The notes under the pieces are model-generated. The model did not search any database. It saw nothing but the letters and a program-made list of their open reading frames with translations, and was not told the DNA's origin. DNA of 64,000 bases from Trileptium ribeirensis (taxonomy: Eukaryota > Nematoda > Enoplea > Enoplida > Thoracostomopsidae). The stretch lies in the NCBI GenBank assembly GCA_030248225.1, contig JASANE010016008.1, positions 124,001 through 188,000 on the forward strand. The letters run 5' to 3'. This document shows positions 32,754 through 47,700 of this stretch, in pieces. Each line of letters begins with the position of its first letter. Position 1 is the stretch's first letter. The translations under genes were made by a program, and so were the position numbers.

Positions 32754-35700
32754 CTAAACTTAAGTCCCAATTATGCTGCAGATCATGCTCAATACCCGAT
32801 AGTTCCACAACTGCTAAGTCTTACGTGCTAAATTCCAATAACATTAATTCCGTGGCAGACATTTCCCTTTAGGACTGTGTAAACTAATAACAGATAATTA
32901 TCCTTTTGAGTATAGGGTAAACTATTAACAGACCATAATTGTCCTTATGGATATTAGTGCGTGATTTCATAGTTTTGTTGATACCAGTGCAGCCCTAGTT
33001 AGGTTAATAATATAAATGCCTTATCATAACTATATTTTTTCTGTTGTAATAAAATAATACAGAAGACCACATTCCTATAGACATATTATAATTATTATAT
33101 CTCAATTACATCCTGCTACAACAGTCAAACAATATGGGAATCGTATGTAAACATTTAATAATTTATACATTGAAATTAGTGCGTTAACATTTTATTGTCG
33201 CGCACCTGCAACAATCCATAAATTATGCAATCAAAATTGTAAAAAGAGAGTTTCTAAAATTTTCCTCACAGCTCGAAACGGCTGCTCTGATAAAAAAGCG
33301 CGAAATATTGCAGTAGTTATAGTTTTCAATAACGCGGTCTATTTTTTTCAGGTGAGTGAAAACTTAAAATGTCGGGCAAATTTACTGGTCTGACCACAGT
33401 GGGTTAGGGCCCCCACTTTCTAAATCCCCGATGTTCATGAGATTTTCCCCCATGTCCGTCCCCCCACACTCGGCCGAAACCCCCCATGTTCAACTAATTC
33501 CAAAAATTTTTTTATGTTTAAAAATTTATGTTTTTTGTTTGCAAATTGTTTTTTAAACATTAATTACCACTATTTATAATGCTAAAACATCGTTTTTTAG
33601 CTTGAAAATACATTCACGGTAGTAAAAATGCATAAGCAAAACTTATCCACCACTTCTAATTTTTAACTGAGAATGAACATGGGGCCTCCGAAGTTACCCC
33701 TCCACTTTTCGGAGGGCTGTGGACAGGTCAGACTTACATTGCCAAAATACACAAGGTTTCCAATTTCAGTGGCTTTTGCTAAATTCTGAATTGAATTTAG
33801 CCAAAAATAATTATTAAAGCAGAGAAACATACTATATACCTATACGCACATCGGACACTATTTCGCTAGAAATAATATATTCCAAAACCCACTAACTCAG
33901 TGAAGAATTATCGTAATGCGCGAGTAAACTTAAAATGTTACTCTATACGCGGAACTATTTTGTATTTTTGGATAAAATTTGTTACGGAATGCTTTTTGGT
34001 CAATTGAAATTCGGCGTAAAACTGTTTGCGAGCACAGCGCTCGCGATTGAAATCTAACCATTTTGCGTTCGCGACAATTGAAGTCAAATTACCCAACTGT
34101 TTGAGAACGAAAATCTGTCGATTTTATTGTGACGTCACTTTGCATTAAATTTGTTCGCAAACACTGTATAATCCAAATGATAATACATTAGGGAACAGAA
34201 TTTCTGCAAACTGAAATCGCCAAAATTCTGTTCGAACACAAGGTCTAATTTCTGGCACTTTAATTCGATTTTGCCAATTTTCGGCTAGCGAAAAACCGAA
34301 TAAAATTAAGCCAATTTCCGTAACAAGGGTTTGCGATTCGATATCGGTAATGACATAGTAGGATGGTTGGCGGGGTCACCTTAAGTTTAGTCACGCATAA
34401 TATGGATAGAAAATATTGGACAGTTGTACCGTAGCCTGACCGAACAATAAAATTCAATGTGAAACAACCGCACTTTGGCTATTTCGTTATCCATAAGTTC
34501 TACGCCGATACGACGAAACAACTGCCCTTCGCCTTCTAACTCAGCGACTAATCGTTCGATATCGTCTTTGATATACAAAGCAAATCTTAAACAATAATAA
34601 ATTCAAGAAAATCAATAACCAATAAAACAGTGGTACTAGCCCTCCACGGCCAACCAAATTTAAAAGATATATAATTTGACTAATCTTGAGCCAAATTCAA
34701 TTTTAGCACCCAGTAGTATCCCACAAAGTTTCAAACTATAAAATCAACAAGTTTTATAGGTTAATAACATATAGAAATTCAACGATTGTACCTAACAAAC
34801 AAGAAACAAAATGTAATAAACATTTTGAAGATTGCAGTCCGTAGAATTTTTAAAGCTTGATATCTAGATCGAAAACGACTGCTCCAGAGGACATTTTAAA
34901 TGACCCCACTGGAAAGAGTTATAACCCTTAAAATGTCGAGTATCATAAGGCTAAGATCACAGTTGCAAATTTATACCGTTTTTGACAGATTTTCGATAGG
35001 AAATCATAGACCCAGCACATAAGATAGGTGCTTAATTATAAACAAGTTCTATTATCAACCCGTCAGAAAACATTTAAGGTAGTGCTGAGTAGTATATGTG
35101 ATGCGTGACAGACAACGAATTTTTGTACAGGTTACCGCTATTTGAAGAAACACACCGTTTTAATAAACTATTAACTCTATCGAGATTGCAGAACGTAGTG
35201 AAGCATAGACTCACCTATGCCTTTTGCATGCACTGCGAATCAGCTCTCGATAGCATACATCGATATGCTATATGTAGATATCAATGCTATATGTGGATAT
35301 CACACAATACCGCACAAGTTAGAACAAAATTAACACCGGCAATAAGTTTCCCATGCCCGTGAACCCCCAAGTGCAAGCTATCAGCCTCCAAGGACGTCAA
35401 AATAAAATTGGGAATTTTGGGTCGATGAACCATGAGGGCGCCATACCTCCGTACCCATGGAACCATCGGTTGCAGAGCAAAATCAACACCGGCAATGAGT
35501 TTCCAATGTCCGAAAACGCCAAAGTAAAACTTTTCAGCCGTCCAGGACGTCAGAACAAATTTTGGAATTTTGAGTCGACAACAGGAGCCTTAATCGAAAA
35601 ACAGAAAAGAAGATCGGCATTTATCAGTTTACTGTCAAATAAAACCAACCAGAGAAAAAATCGAAAGTTGAGATAAAAATAATCTTGCTTCCGTGAAGGG

Positions 35701-38700
35701 TACTAAAATGGGGTAAAAAAACCCCACATTTTTACCCCTGACCCCGAACCCAGACCCCAAATCAAAAAACAATCGGGGATGTACACGGTAAATCGACTAT
35801 GCCGGTTCGAATAAGCCCAAGATCATGAAAATCGGCTAAGTCGTTCCCCAGTTATGGCCGATCACACACACAGACGGAATTTCAAAACTGTCTCAGAGAA
35901 GGCAACACACAATCTCCACTGGCAGATTCATAACTTTTGTATTTACAAATTCAGAGCCAGTTGTATGTAAATAATTACATCATTATTTATCAGAACGTAG
36001 TGGAGATTGTGTGTTGCCTAAAATAAGTCCGTAAAAAAGAATTGTAAGCGCGCACACATGTGCAATAAAATGTTTTAGCAATTCTCTTTCGATGAACAAA
36101 AATAAGAGCAAACGACAGTTATAACGTTCATTTATTCAAAAAGAGCGAGCCAAACGAGTGGAGTTTCCATCAATAGCTTTGCTGGCGGCAAAATTCGTAA
36201 AATTTCTTTTTGTGAACTTCTGTGGAGATCATAGCTCATCACCGGATGGATTGATTTTAATTTTTTAACTGATCACAGATTCAATCTATTTGCGCCCATT
36301 GCTTCTTGGAAATTTGTCATCTGGTTATCTATCCTTCGCGACCTATATCTCGAGATAGAGGCTCCGCAGCTAAATACCAAGCAGCATCAGTCACTTTACT
36401 GCTATGCTTTTTTGTCAGAGCTGAAGTTTTCGAGCTATGATCCAAAGTTTAAAAAAATACCCCAAATAGTAAAATTTTCAAAATTTTTACAAAGATAGTT
36501 TTTTGCGAACTATGATAATTATGGTATTATTTAACCAGTAATGAAGTGTTCACGTTATAATGTCCCCTACGTTTGGAACCTATGTCCACCACACAGTGTC
36601 AGGCACACTGCCAACACGGTGTCTTAGACACCCCCATGTTTTTAATAAAATTTTTCGAAAGTAGCTAGGCTAGGGGTATTGCCACTTCTCAACAATGTCA
36701 GGCACACCGTGTCCTGTGGCAGTTTTACTGACAGTGTTCGGAATTGTTTGATCAACGTTCATATGACCTAGGTACAAAAATGTCGAGAATTCATAAAAAA
36801 ACTATACAGAACAGTTGCCTAATAAAACGCTTTAGCTACTGTTATAGTTAATTCGCACCAAATTGGTAGCTAAAAGTGTGTACGACACTTTCAAGAAAAA
36901 TGTAGTAGCTAGGGGTGTGTCGTACACCCTCGGCAAATGATTTACAGTATGGGTGTCACCCTGACTGTCTATACGGTAGGGTCCAGACTACAGGCGGACA
37001 AATGTTCCAAACAACGAGGACATTATAACGTGAACGCCGCATAAGTCAGTTTTACTGTTTCTACTGTCTGTGTTATTAACCCTGCAGTACGGCGCCGGAG
37101 CAAAATTGGGTAAGTTTTGGTATTAAAAATAGTCAGATTTCGTCACACTTTCCTGAAATAGACGTATGTTAGGAATATACGAACGTTAGGTTTTCGCGCT
37201 GTGTAGGTACGCTAAAACAGTTGTATTTGTATGGTATACATGAAATAAGGCAAGTGTTAGGGTCCCTACTACGTTAAAATCACTCTTCAATTCATAATTT
37301 TTCTTAAAACTTTCTGATTCCGCATGTGCTAACTTAATAATTTCAAAAATTATCATAATATTATCAATTGTCATATTGCATTCAGCGGTTTGGAACGCAA
37401 TGAACGAAAAGGGCGCTTTATATAAGACTTATTATTATTAATATTAAAATAGATGATTTAAAAAATTATTAATATTCAACTGTTTTCGTCTTTTTGGTCA
37501 TTGAAAGAAAAAATAAAAAGTTCTTCGGTTAAAATGACCGCAACCTTGCCACTGAAGAATTGCCGATGTATAATTACCATCATAGGACCTTAAGCGGGTT
37601 TAGGGACTTGAAATTGAAGCGACCAAATGGTCAATAAGCGCAGAGTAGCCACCCTCGCCGTGAGAGTTACTATCAAATTAACGCTGTTACGTTCGCCTTT
37701 TTGTTCGTTTATTTTCATCTGTATCTGTATAAACCTTTTATGAATTGGACAATAAAAAATCAGTAACCAATTTATACAAAGCTGACGCTGCCCGACCAAC
37801 AAAAAAATAATTAATTGGAATCGTCTGATATTAATAAATTATATCCGAGTTTTTGAAAAAGTAAACTACTGAACATAGTTGTGTCTAAAAATTTAGTAAT
37901 ATTACTGCATCGGTTATGCTTGAGAAAATGTCTTCAGTAATATTTCTGTATCGGCCATGCTTTAAGGCAGAATACCATACACTACACTAGTGTTACAAGA
38001 AATGGCTTACCTTTGCCATAGTCTAACGCATTAACTCATGTTCGAACATGACAAAGTTCTATCAACACATACTTTACCCAAAAATATATTGATGACTTTT
38101 GGGAAAACAAACAAAAATAATGTCTTCCATATAGCATTGTCGCGTAGTTACATGACTTCAAAAAACTCACCTGTCTTCTCCGGCCAAAGCGATAACGTGA
38201 GGGCGCTTGTTGGCAATGAAATTCTTCATTTTGTTTAATTCGGCTTCCTAAACATTAGCCAACTGACGGAAGTCATGTTTTTTAATCATTAGTAACTATC
38301 ATGCTAAAACACTGATTTATAGCCTGAAAATATCTATGTTGCAGTTATAAACTGTCTGAAAACACGGAAATATGTAGCATATGGAGCAAAATTTTATGAA
38401 CATCCCCCCGCGAACGAATATGTGGACCCTTTAAGTTTGGCCACACGACTTTTAGGAAGCCAGTGGACGGGCAGGTACGTAAAATATTTCAGTGAATCAA
38501 TATCACATTTATTACAAACAGCTAGAAGATCAGAATTTGACGCCCTTTTAGCACTTAACACAAATTCAGCCCGGTTTAAGATTCCGGAATTCGGAATTAT
38601 ATTACGGGAGCATACACAATTGCAAAAAAATTAAATTTGAGAAAAATATAACAACCCAAATCATGCTAACATTGTATTTTATTACAAATACTTGAACACT

Positions 38701-41700
38701 TAAAATTTAAATTACACTTGTTTGTGATTTGGCAATGACTACAAATAATGTTTTAAATACATTTTTCAAAGTATTTTGCCACCGTCCCCAAAAATGAGTG
38801 GAGGAGGCAAGCCGAAAACACCCACGTCGTCAAAATCAGGTTTGCATTACGCCGCATGCACTCTGGGTTATGTCTATAGTGGTAGTGTCGCGTCTTCCAA
38901 TAAGGACAAAATCATAAATCTTCATCTCTACTTGTAATTCTTATGCAAATCTTAATTTACTGCTAAACAAAGAATGACAACAACGATCACTGGGCTGAGT
39001 AATAGAGAGATTCGACCCCCTCCCCAAGTTTTCCACCACTAGCTCTCATATAATTCTCACATAATCTAAAACCTATATAAGAGATACATTTTCAATGTTT
39101 ACACAACAAGTGTAATTTCGGGTTTACCTTTGCACACGAAAAAATAATTAAAACCTAAGTTACATCCATTTGGCGTTTAGAAATAATGGAAACACCATAA
39201 AATATAAATTATATGACTATTTTAATGATTACCAACCAGTGCCGGGTGTAAATTTTTAAAATTGAATTAGCTTCTTGTTTAAATATTCGTAGATTAAAAT
39301 ACCGAAAAAGAACAACTGCACGGGTTCACTGCATATCTTAATTTTTTAATATTTAGTACTAGCTTGTTTTATCGCCTTCAAGGTAGTGAATTCTGAGTGT
39401 TGAATATGCGTGATATACATTGAATGTCTAATGTAAGCCATTTTTATTGTTTGGCTGCGCTGTTATGTGGGATTTAGCCTTGAACACGAAAACATAATCA
39501 AAACCTAAGTGACACACATGTGACATTTAGAAAAATAGACCATAGAATAAATTATGGTCAGTATTTCAATCAGTACCAACAAGTACCGCTTCTAAAATTT
39601 TAAAATAAAACTAGCGCCTTGTTTAAAACTTCATAGATTAAAGTACCAACAAAGAAGAGCTGTACGGGTCCATTGCATGTCTTAATTTTTTTAATATTTA
39701 CCAGTAGTTTGTCTTATCGCATGTTGAATTCTGAACGTTAAATATGTACTTCATAGAAAAGTGCATCGCTATATTGAGCATTAAATTACAAAATGAGCGA
39801 CCGAATATCAGCCATGTTGCTTGAACAGTTGAGAAAATACACCCGATTGTTTTATTCATCAATGTGCAAATACATAGAGGATATATTACTCAGCAAAATG
39901 ACCCCAAATGCACCCATATAACTAGTTGCATAGATATGTTACAGAAATATTACCATTTTCGGACATTTGTGACCCATGGATAAATCATTTTGACCCGACC
40001 CTGCCCCTGATATAATGGCAATAGCAGCCCACAACTTCCAGCCAGATAGAGGATGAATTGCGCCACAAAATGAAACCAAAAGCATCCATCGTGTACTTCA
40101 CGTATCATGGGTTTATTTTAAATTTTGATTTAATTCCTACCTAAGACAACCACGTAGCAAGGCATTATATATAGTCTTATAAATGCTTATTTCGTCTATA
40201 AAATAAGCGGAGCCCAATTTGATCCATGTATTTACACAGGTAGTCGAGTCACAATAAGTGACTGTTTTGATTTTTTGGCCATTTCAATACCCAACCCGAG
40301 CGCCGCTGACTAGCCTTTTCGGAGAACTTGTTAGAATCGGGCATCGCGCCTAACCAAAGCGCTAAATTAGACATATCAATCTTTCAAAATATTGAGCTGT
40401 CGGGCGAATCAATCCGCCAAAATTGAGCTGCATGTGTAAATCTAGAAACCCAATAAAGGTCATCCTCGAATTTATCCGCTGTCACAGCTAGTAAAAATCC
40501 TTCGCTTTGCTGGTTTCACTGACTACACTCAGAACCCAACAAAATGGATAAGAATACTTGTACATTTATCATTATCTTGCTGCAAAGACATTATTTTGAC
40601 CAACATAAAACTCGATGACATTGTACTACAGTACTCGCCAAAAATAAGTGCTGTTCGTTCGATGTTCGCTCGAAGTTCGTTCGATAAATTAAAAATTTTA
40701 TTCGAAATGTGTTCGAAATTTTGGCGCGCTTTTTTTAATTTGTTCGACAGCTGTTCGAAGTTTGTTAGAGAATAAATAAGTTTTGTTCGATTTCTGTTCG
40801 ATGTTCGTTCGTTCGAAAGGTGACGCTCATTTCTGGCGAGTACTGTATTTTGCGGACAAAATGGCAACATTTGTAATATTGGTACTACTGGGAAAAATCG
40901 TAATCAGAGCATAAGTTACTCAAAAGTTCCATCTTGAAACTTTCGACTAATATCAAGCCTGCCTTAATTTTCAGCCGTTGCAGATGACTTATGCTGATTA
41001 CGAAAAGGACATGAACTTTTTAACAATGAATCCCTAAGAAATATTTAGAGATTACATAGATTTTGTAGATTCCGTGTGCAAAAATTAAAAATAAACAGTT
41101 GTTACCACAACGTCAAACATTCGCCGTTAAGATAACAACGTTTAGAACTTATGGGCTCAGCAAAAAATAAGCATAGAAAATTGTTTCGACATATTCCACA
41201 TTTTATTTAATAGCTCAGATTTCTAAATAAAACAATTTCTGCGTTTACGTTTTTTCTTTTGCATAGTACATACTTGGAGACGGTCATGAGTTAGTTTGGC
41301 AACAGGTCAGATATTAAAAAAACATTTTCGCCAGGCGGGTTTAGGTTTTTAGAGCACCGCGTAGCCTAGGATGTTCATCGATTTTATCTGTGTCGCAAAA
41401 AATTATAAGTATTCATCGACTTCTTACTGTCTGGGTTAATAAATAAGCTATACCTTTAATTTACGATCTTCTGGGCGACGTCTGTCTGTGATTGACTTCG
41501 TTAGATGAGCAAATCTAATCCAGTCAGTCACTTCACCGTCGCCATCAATTAGTGCAGCAAACGCAGCCTGATTTCTGCAAAAGTGCAAATAAATATTATC
41601 TAATTCGAACTCCTGAACTTTATGCTCAAATTTAACGACTAACCGTATCTTTTATCAAATAATTATGTAATTAAAACACCGGCTTGACTCGAAATTAAAA

Positions 41701-44700
41701 ATTATCGCCCAATATCTAGTGGTTACAAAGCCGCGGTAACTAAATTAAGACAAATATCAGGAGGCGCAAGAACTGTGTGATAGGTAATTGCTTGTATTTT
41801 GCACTGGCTTTGTACGCGCATTCCTATCTAACTCCGCGCTACACGCCGACAACAAGGTGCGCAAACGCAGAGATGGGCATGTCGGACTATATAACAGAGA
41901 CATATAGATCACATGGAAACTCAAAAACATTTGTACCATGCTGTATATCAATATTTAATAATGCACCAAGCATTAGGTAATATTAATGCTTTATTGCTCA
42001 AATACAAATTTTCCCAAATCAGCAAAGTTACAAGTTCATTTAGGAGAACTAAACAAGAGCTAGTATATAATTTTGATTATTTTGAGCTTATTGAGGGCTC
42101 CAAACTTGGCATCATCGAACCATTTTTGCTATCACAAAATCACACTTTCACAGTCCCCGACAAAGTGTGATATACAATACCAATCTGCCTGTTTCGGTTG
42201 AAAGCGCTGGGGGAAAAATCTTAAAAAAATTTTTTGTCTGTCATTTTCAGTCATAACTTATTTTCGGATGGATATGTCGACAAATTTTTTGTTCGATAGC
42301 AAAAGAAATGGCGATGTGCACTTTAGTTGAACACAAACAGCCACGACCCAATCTTCTGGGTCGAATTGGCAAAAACAGGTTAAAAGCTTCTTTACTAAAT
42401 CTGGCCATACGGGTACCACTGTTTCGCAGCCCATATGCCCGACACATACTTTGCATCGCAAAATGTAACAACGTCGCAGAGTCGGCTTATCGAGTTTTAC
42501 AACTTTTCTGTCTACAACTTTTTTGTGAGACCACTCGAATATGGTTTTGCTAATATGGTTCGTCGACAATTACCAGAAATTGCGATTTCTCAAGTTTTGG
42601 TATGGTACTGCGTGTTTTTAGCTTACAATTAGTGCCCCTTATGTTATCAAGCACGCTGAATACAACAGTTTTGCTATCTAGAGCCCAACATGGCAATATT
42701 GTACCTTTTGTTGGGGTTTCAGTAGTTTTAACGTGGACGAATCCGATTTCCAAAATGTAGTGTTTTTCATTTGTTTGGTTGAGTACTGCGTGCATGGCAT
42801 GAAGAATGGTCTATAGCTCTTCTGAACGCCTAATACAATGACTTGGTTATCTAGACTCCAACGTGAATATTTCATGCATTTTCAATGGTTTTCAATAAAC
42901 CCGATTTCCAGAATATACTCTGTCTTCAGGTGTTTGGCTACATGGTGAGTACAGGGCATCAAAAAGTGTCTATGTTTTTCCGTAGGCTGAATACGATGGT
43001 TTGGTTATGTAGAATCCAGTACGAGTATTTTATGCCATTTCAGAGTTTTTCTTTGGGTTTACGGTCATTGAACCAGATTGGCGATAGAAAATATGTTGTC
43101 TGTCTTCAGTTGTTCGGTTGCGTATTGCCCCAATAAGAATTGTTTATATAAATTTTTCGGTACGCTGCATACGATAGTTTGGTTAGCTGGAAACCAGCAA
43201 GAATACTTCGTGCGTTTTCAGTTGCTTTCGATGGGTTTACGGTTGGCGAGTCTTTATGTTTTAAGTTGAGTTCAGAATCATAGATGTTTTAATGTAGTAT
43301 ATACATCAAACACAAACCTATTACGTGATTACAAAATGACTACTTGATGAAACCACGCTCCGTGAGTTTTATCCTCGCTTGCGAGATACTAGTTATTGAT
43401 TAGGGACCCAAAAGAAAGAGATAGCATCAAGTTTTCTTCATTTTGCGTTTCACAAACAACATTGCTAATTTTTCCATTGATTTGGTAACAAACGACCGCA
43501 AATTTTATTCTTTGGCATTTATTTTTCCTCGAAAGTCCAGACAAATTTTCATTTTTCAGAAGTACCAAATTTAGCTGATGAGAAGTAGAACTGTAAACAT
43601 ATACAACCAGCTGTGATGAGTATTCAGTTCTTATTTTTGATTAATACAGTATTTCTTCAAGCCACTATTCACAGCAAGCTCATGGTTTCCGACCATATTC
43701 ACGTAATATCAATTTCGCAGTGCCAACCATAGATTACAATAAATCTTGCCAGGTCCACGGTGGGGGGAGGGGTTGGGATCCCCACTTTCCAAATCCCCTC
43801 ATGTTCGTGAGATTTTCCTCTATGTCTGTCCCCACCACTCGGCTGAAACCCCCATGTTCAACTAAATTCAAAAATTTTTGTCTGAAAATTTATGGTTTTT
43901 GTTTGCAAATTGTTTTTAAACACTGTTTACCACTATTTATAATATTAAAACATCGTTTTATAAGTTGAAACTACATTCACGAACAAACAACCACCAGTAA
44001 AACGTGAAAATATTGGAATATTTAGTATTTTTAATCAAAATTTAGCACCCCAGTTTGAAATTTCTCGGGAGAATGAACATAGGGCACCCCTAAGTTTCCC
44101 CTCCCACTTTTCGGAGGGCTGTATACAGCGTGGAGAGACCAGTAAATACGATATTTCAAGTTTCCGAACTCAAAGATGGACGATAATAACCACACATAAC
44201 AGTACCCACCAGAAAATGCCCGCTGTTCGGTCGAAAAGCGACAGTCATTTTGAGCATGTCTACTGTACACTTATAAATACTCACATCTGTGAATACTGAA
44301 CAGAATACTCATCACCTATGAATCATCCACTGTGTGATATATGTTATTTTAAATTAGACCATAAAACGTTCAAAATTCAATACACTGCGTAAATGTTTGA
44401 ATTAAATTAGCGAATTTAGCAGTCAATAATGTCGAATGCAGCTACAGTTACAATCAGAATTAAGTGCTTATAAAATAACGAAAACGCAATCGATCGATAT
44501 TGGGTTTAAATGAAATGCGTTAAATTAAACGGAAACTAACATTTTTTATTAAAATATTTTTTTAGTTCAACACAATCGAAATTCGTTAAATTAAAAGCAA
44601 ACTAACATTTTTTATTAATGATTTTTTTTATTTTGACGCAATCGAAATTCGTTAAATTAATCTACTTTCGTTTAAGCGATCGATTTTCGTATAAACGCAA

Positions 44701-47700
44701 ACGATCGAAATCGAACGAAGCTTCGATCGATTTTTGAGCACTTAATTCTAATTGTAACTGTACTCTTTCGCAAGGACTGACCTGTCCAAAGTGGAAAGGA
44801 TGAAGTGGGCGGGTTTTCCCCTCGACTTTCGAAATACTTATGTCCGCCCCCTCCGACTCGCAAGAAACCATCATGTTCAACTATATTCATAATTTACTAA
44901 TGCCTTTAAAATCACGTTTTCTGTATAGTAAATATATTTCAAATACTAAATACTACTATTTCTAATGCTAAAAGGATATTGTACAGACTGAAAATATTTA
45001 TACGACAGTAAAACTACATGAAAATACGGAAATGTGTAGAATATAAAATAAAATTTTTAAACTGAAAATCGCTCCACTGTTAAATTTTCCCAGAATGAAC
45101 ATAGGGACCCCAAAAGCATGCTTTTTCAAAAATCCATATAGATTTTTCGGTGGCCTTTTTTTCAAAAATTTTCGGGCATTAAAAAATCTGATATTTTCGA
45201 ACTTTTACTGTTCCTTGTACCCATAAATGTCCAACCACGTAGGTTACAGTTTTAACATAAATATACTCACTCATACATGCTTAATTACAACTTAATAATT
45301 ATACGCGGAAATATTGCAATACTCTCGGAGATTAGCGAGTCTTTGCTGCGGTAACCGCCGTTAATATCCTAATGCATTCGAGCGCAATTCACATGGAGGT
45401 ATCAATACTTGCCAGAATATAATCTCTCAGAATATACATGAGGAACAGGGGAATATACAAGGGAATCAGATATTGCTAGAGTCGGTGAAACTTTTGAGTA
45501 CTAGTTTGCTGTAACTAAATTTTGCATTTAAAAGATAAGTTTATAGAACAAACACTCAGTGGAAATAATTTCGCTATGCTAGGACTCGATCCAAAAGCAA
45601 AATTAACAGGACGACCGTTCTGCAGTTGCATGTTTAGAAAATATATGTCCGGTCACGTACGAAAGACAAAATTGTAACTCGAACCAGAAATCTTCGACCA
45701 AAACTATGCGAAATTCGAAGATAAGGCTGCAGTTCCCGAATATTTCATATATTCCGCTGGCTTCCCATCCCTTCGGACAGTTTTGCCTATATCAAATTTT
45801 TTCAAGTGCTTCTTTGCCTTTTACCATGTTCAGAATTTTGAAGTTATCCAACCCTTACCACAAATTCCAGAGTACATCATCCCATTGAAAATATAATTAC
45901 CTCGCTGAACGTACGTAGCTATATTGCCTCGCATAATCGGCTTAAGTTGTGTGTATGCAAACCGGGAAGGTCAGTCGGTAACGATACCCGTACTAGAGGT
46001 AGATCAAGCTTGTGGGAAAAGACCATGATTTGCTTTGCGGAAAGAAGGGTTGACGGGGCGGATCAGCATAACGAGCAGCGGGCATGAACCATGCAGTTTT
46101 GTGTCACAAACCTCAAGGTGTTCTTTCAAAAATTGATGTGAGACTATTATAGCATGCAGTCCTCCTCCACCACCGTGGGAAGTTCAATGTATCACCTATC
46201 CTGGGCATAGTGTGTAAACATTTTCGGTTCTTCGATACTTTTTGGGCAAAAATTAAAAGCGTCTGAACTAAAAATTATTGCGTTGCTAGATTCTCGCAGC
46301 CATTGTAATGAATCGTTATTAGCTACAATGGTTAATGCACCAAAGTCATGTCTAAAAATTTTTCAATTCGTACCAAATTTGTCTCGGTTTTCATAAATGA
46401 AAATGCAGATCAACCTGAGCGAGGTCGCGGTCCAAAGCTTTTTGTAAAATAACTATGATTTCTAGGGAACACAAATCCACACAGCTTGTAAAATTGTGGA
46501 GCTAAAGCCTGCGTTTTTAAAAAGATTTAAGCATTCTACAAGAAAAAACCTGCCGAAATTTCACCTCCCCTACTTAACGCCGTTTACAGACCAGCAGCAG
46601 TATTTTGCCCTCACAACGTACCAATCATGTGTAATAATGTGCAATATCTCTATCTCATATTGCAAGAAATATTTACTTGTCAGGCGAATAAACTAATCCC
46701 ATGACTTTTAGACCGTTTTTGAAACTATCTTCATCATCGCCTTCTTCTTCAATGATATACGGACCAACTTTGAGCATGTTATACAGTCGAATGGAGGACT
46801 CCTAAATCACCAAGGACACAATAAGTATTAGCAATATTATTGTAATAACATGTACTTTACTAGAAACGTTAAACGCTAGCAACATCAACATAGCAAGCAC
46901 CATAGTACCTTTGCAACAGGTGCACATTTTTGTTTTACTGATATGACTATGATACCGGAGTTTGGCTAGTTCCAAATATTTATTCTAGCGCTTGCTCACG
47001 GGGTTGGGCCGACACATGAGGTCGGGGCTCGGCGGGCCTATTTAGAAGGGGGAATTTCAATACCGAAAAATACTCAGCTTGGTGCAATCGCATAGTATAT
47101 TGTAATCGCATTAATACCGCGGTCGAAGCCAGTGGGTTTATTTAGAGAGGGAGGTGCTATTTTAATACTGAAAAATACTTCAACTGGGCAATCACATTAC
47201 ATTGCATTGTATCGCGCACTATATACTTGGTACTGCTACAGTTAAGTATGATAGAATACAATAGCACAACGGAAATTTACAACCGACAAGGCATGATATA
47301 TAACTAAATCTAATCCCAAACATGTGAGTTGAAAAATATTTGTCCGGAAAATTCGTGGATTAAAAATATCGGCGGGGGAATCTGACGAGTTTGCATCTTG
47401 ATGGCTGGTGGACACGTTTAGGTGTCGGTGCGGAGGGCTAAAGGTTTGCTTCCGGTGACAAGTTTTAGATACCACAATACTTCGCACATCAAAAATCCCA
47501 AATACATGCTAGAAATTATCAAACAACTCACTATCACAAAAGCAAATAAGTTTTTTTTAACAAGCAGATAGAAACAGTTGGGAATAGAAACATAACATTA
47601 AATCAAATCGTACACAGCGAAATTCGCGAATAGCTCATGAACAGCTGACGATTATTCGCGAGTAGCGATAAGCGATTTAAAGCATATATATATGCACAAC

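Noticed and set aside
34387..34578. 63-aa gene starting at a non-ATG codon
   Set aside because: It is SPT6 exon g (34474-34585) read through its donor.
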